Positions 13,507 to 15,496 of a stretch of DNA of 15,496 nucleotides are shown here, piece by piece. Numbering within the stretch: the first letter of the stretch is position 1; every line of letters starts with the position of its first letter. The notes under the pieces are model-generated. The model had not been told where the DNA came from, searched no databases, and saw only the letters and a program-made list of their open reading frames with translations. The position numbers and the translations under genes were made by a program. The stretch is from DASTCC01 sp035711465. Lineage in GTDB: Bacteria; Acidobacteriota; Vicinamibacteria; Vicinamibacterales; SCN-69-37. The stretch is taken from NCBI GenBank assembly GCA_035711465.1, contig DASTCC010000189.1, forward strand, positions 1 through 15,496, written 5' to 3'.

Positions 13507-15496
13507 TTCCGTCTCCGTCGTCCTGCGCATAAGCCATCGCATCGTTCGGATGCATCGCGCGTCCTTCACGTTCGATCGCCGCCGCTGACGCGCCGAGGAT
13601 CTCGCGCGCCTCGTCGAGCTGGATCGTGCGGGCGCATTCTTCCTGTGCGAACAGCGGGGCGCCGACGCCCTGGCGGATGCCGTCGGCGGCGGCCGCGAGC
13701 CTCAGCGCGCGCGCGTGCTGGCCGCGAAGCAGGGCCGAGCGGCTGAAGCCGTCGATGGCGCGGGCGATGCCCACGCGGTGGCCGAGCTCGCGATAGTGGC
13801 CGAGGGCGCGCGACAGCAGCGATCGCGATCGCGGATGATCGCCCTGGCGCGCGGCCAGGACGCCGAGATCGAGAAGCGCGCGCGCGACGCCGGCAATCTC
13901 GCCGCTCGACTGAAACGTCGCGAGCGCGCTTTCGTAGTGTGTCGTCGCGGATCGCGAGTCGCCCTCTTCGGCGGCCAGGTCGCCCAGCTGCATCTCGGCC
14001 CACGCCAGGGCAGACGTCTCGCGCAGCGACCGCAGCGTCGCCAGCGCTGCCTCGCAGCGTCCGCGGGCGGCGGCAAGATCACCCTCGGCGTGCAGCACCT
14101 GGGCGAGGTTGAGCAGCGCGCGCGCGGTTTCGCCGTGGCTGCCGGTGGCGCGGGCGAGCGCGAGGCATTCGTCGAAGCCCTTTCGCGCCGAGTCGAATCG
14201 ACCGGTGCGGAGCTCGAGCACGGCCAGCCCCGTGAGCCCGCGGGCGAGCGTCGCCGGAGCCGCCGCGATCTCGCGGTTCAGCGCCAGGGCCTGTTCGTAG
14301 AACGCGCGCGCCTGGTCGAAGCGGGACTGGTGCTGCAGCAGGTCGGCGGCGGAGTACATCGCCGTCAACCGGCTCGCGGGCTGGGTGCCGGCGCTCGGCA
14401 GGGCGAGCAATGAGACCAGACGCTCGTGTCCTTCGGTGTAGGCCTCGCGCGCGACCCAGTACGGGGTCAGCGCGCCGGCCATCCGCAGGCCCCATTCGGC
14501 CTCGGGCGTGCGCTCGGCCCAGTCGAGCGCGGCGCGGAAGTTGTTGAGCTCGAGGTCGCAGCGCGCCATCCAGCGCGCGCGATCCTCGGGTGTGGAATGG
14601 GTCTGCGACTCCTCCGCGAGCACGAGGCAGTAGGCGGCGTGAGCGCGCCGCATCAGCGTCTCGTCCGGGCTCGCGGCCAGCTGCTGCCGCGCGTACTCGC
14701 GGACGATCTCGAGCATCGTGAACCGCGCTTCCTGATCGGCCGGCTCGGCGCGTTGCACCAGACTCTGGCCGACCAGCGAGTCCACCGCGTCGAGGATGTC
14801 GATCCCGAGATCCTCCTTCGCGTTGCAGACCGCCTCCACCGCTTCGAGCGTCGCGCCGTTGACGAACACGGACAGCCGTCGGAACAGCGTCTGCTCCTCG
14901 GGCGTGAGCAGGCCGTGGCTCCACTCCACGGTCGCGCGCAGCGTCTGCTGCCGCGCCGGCAGATCGCGCGCGCCGCCGGTGAGCAGCTCGAAGCTATGCT
15001 GGAGCCGCTGCAGCATCGCCGCGGGCGTCAGCATGCGGACGCGGGCGGCGGCGAGCTCGATCGCGAGCGGCAGGCCGTCGAGGCGGGCGCAGATCTCGGC
15101 GATCGCCGCGGCGTTGCTGGCGTCGAGCGTGAAGCCCGACTTCACCGCCTCGGCGCGCTGGACGAACAGCGCCACCGCCGGCGACCGCGCCAGCATGTCC
15201 AGCGTCGGTCGCGCCGCCAGCGCCGGCACCGCCAGCGGCGGCACCTCGAAGTCGTGCTCCCCGTAGACGCGAAGCACGGCGCGGCTGGTTACCAGGATCT
15301 TCAGGTTGGCGCATCCCTCGAGCAGCGCCGTCACCAGCGGCGCCGCGCCGAGCACCTGCTCGAAGTTGTCGAGCACGAGCAGGAGGGGCCGCGCCGACAT
15401 CGCGATCGCGTCGGTGACCGCCTCGAGCGGCGAGCGCTGGCCGATCTCGCGGACGCCCAGCACGTGCGCGGCGGTCGAGACCACCAGATCCGGATC
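13502..15496 (-). CDS. NB-ARC-like ATPase with TPR repeats, regulator (partial)
   Basis: The last 664 residues of a larger protein whose N terminus lies beyond the right edge; the frame is open to the last base (DPDLVVSTAAHVLGV), so the GTG at 15484 is not the start. Seen: a Walker B-like LLLVLDNFEQ (near 15355-15385), an LVTSRAVLR sensor segment, the GLPLAIEL motif (near 15053-15081), then RATVEWSHGLLTPEEQTLFRRLSVF and MLEIVREYARQQL, which follow the ATPase in this family. TPR-like helical repeats fill the rest to the stop. The P-loop must lie upstream. Such proteins usually carry a winged-helix DNA-binding, kinase or adenylate cyclase domain at the N terminus, so this is probably a signal-responsive regulator. 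The stop falls inside a heptamer repeat. Confidence 0.88.
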   Translation of the reverse strand, partial: DPDLVVSTAAHVLGVREIGQRSPLEAVTDAIAMSARPLLLVLDNFEQVLGAAPLVTALLEGCANLKILVTSRAVLRVYGEHDFEVPPLAVPALAARPTLDMLARSPAVALFVQRAEAVKSGFTLDASNAAAIAEICARLDGLPLAIELAAARVRMLTPAAMLQRLQHSFELLTGGARDLPARQQTLRATVEWSHGLLTPEEQTLFRRLSVFVNGATLEAVEAVCNAKEDLGIDILDAVDSLVGQSLVQRAEPADQEARFTMLEIVREYARQQLAASPDETLMRRAHAAYCLVLAEESQTHSTPEDRARWMARCDLELNNFRAALDWAERTPEAEWGLRMAGALTPYWVAREAYTEGHERLVSLLALPSAGTQPASRLTAMYSAADLLQHQSRFDQARAFYEQALALNREIAAAPATLARGLTGLAVLELRTGRFDSARKGFDECLALARATGSHGETARALLNLAQVLHAEGDLAAARGRCEAALATLRSLRETSALAWAEMQLGDLAAEEGDSRSATTHYESALATFQSSGEIAGVARALLDLGVLAARQGDHPRSRSLLSRALGHYRELGHRVGIARAIDGFSRSALLRGQHARALRLAAAADGIRQGVGAPLFAQEECARTIQLDEAREILGASAAAIEREGRAMHPNDAMAYAQDDGDGT

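Overview
The window is GC-rich bacterial chromosome. I place it in Acidobacteriota, probably near Vicinamibacteria. The reasons are a VWFA-related protein of the acidobacterial type, an orphan FtsX/MacB-type permease of the acidobacterial ADOP kind, an exported tricorn-like protease, and compact gene packing with many antisense shadow frames. This placement is an inference from protein families and composition; there is no rRNA or tRNA gene here. I see no CRISPR array, insertion sequence or phage gene.

Layout. Positions 1-123 hold a repeat-rich spacer that can fold back on itself. A plus-strand operon follows (157-2297): a PLP-dependent serine/threonine dehydratase, a small cupin and an SDR-family protein whose catalytic Tyr and Lys are replaced. 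A perfect 17-bp inverted repeat (2299-2341) separates it from a convergent minus-strand pair: an SUI1/YciH-like translation factor (4027-4392) and a DUF885-like lipoprotein (2350-4017). The 161-bp spacer upstream of the SUI1 gene (4393-4553) is almost entirely degenerate 7-bp tandem repeats plus a hairpin. Beyond it is a second minus-strand operon, a Tat-signal TPR protein and a VWA protein overlapping by ATGA (4554-6457). It diverges from a plus-strand gene for a 1084-residue tricorn-like protease (6612-9866).

Converging on the protease gene is the 796-residue ADOP-type permease (9907-12297, minus). Then come an OsmC-family protein (12518-13039, minus) and a divergent DUF4242 protein (13118-13393, plus). 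The window ends in the C-terminal part of a large NB-ARC-like ATPase/TPR regulator (13502 to beyond the right edge, minus). A second copy of the heptamer repeat family overlaps the stop codon of that last gene.

How the genes work together. The first operon looks like amino- or hydroxy-acid metabolism. The TPR/VWA pair, the protease, the DUF885 protein and the permease are envelope or exported functions. OsmC and DUF4242 form a small divergent pair, perhaps for peroxide or metal stress. Two features run across genes. First, four transcription-unit starts have a TANNNT box 6-7 nt before the start codon and no convincing Shine-Dalgarno sequence, the pattern of leaderless mRNAs, whereas internal operon genes tend to have Shine-Dalgarno sequences. 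Second, short 7-bp-period repeats occupy intergenic spacers exactly up to gene ends.
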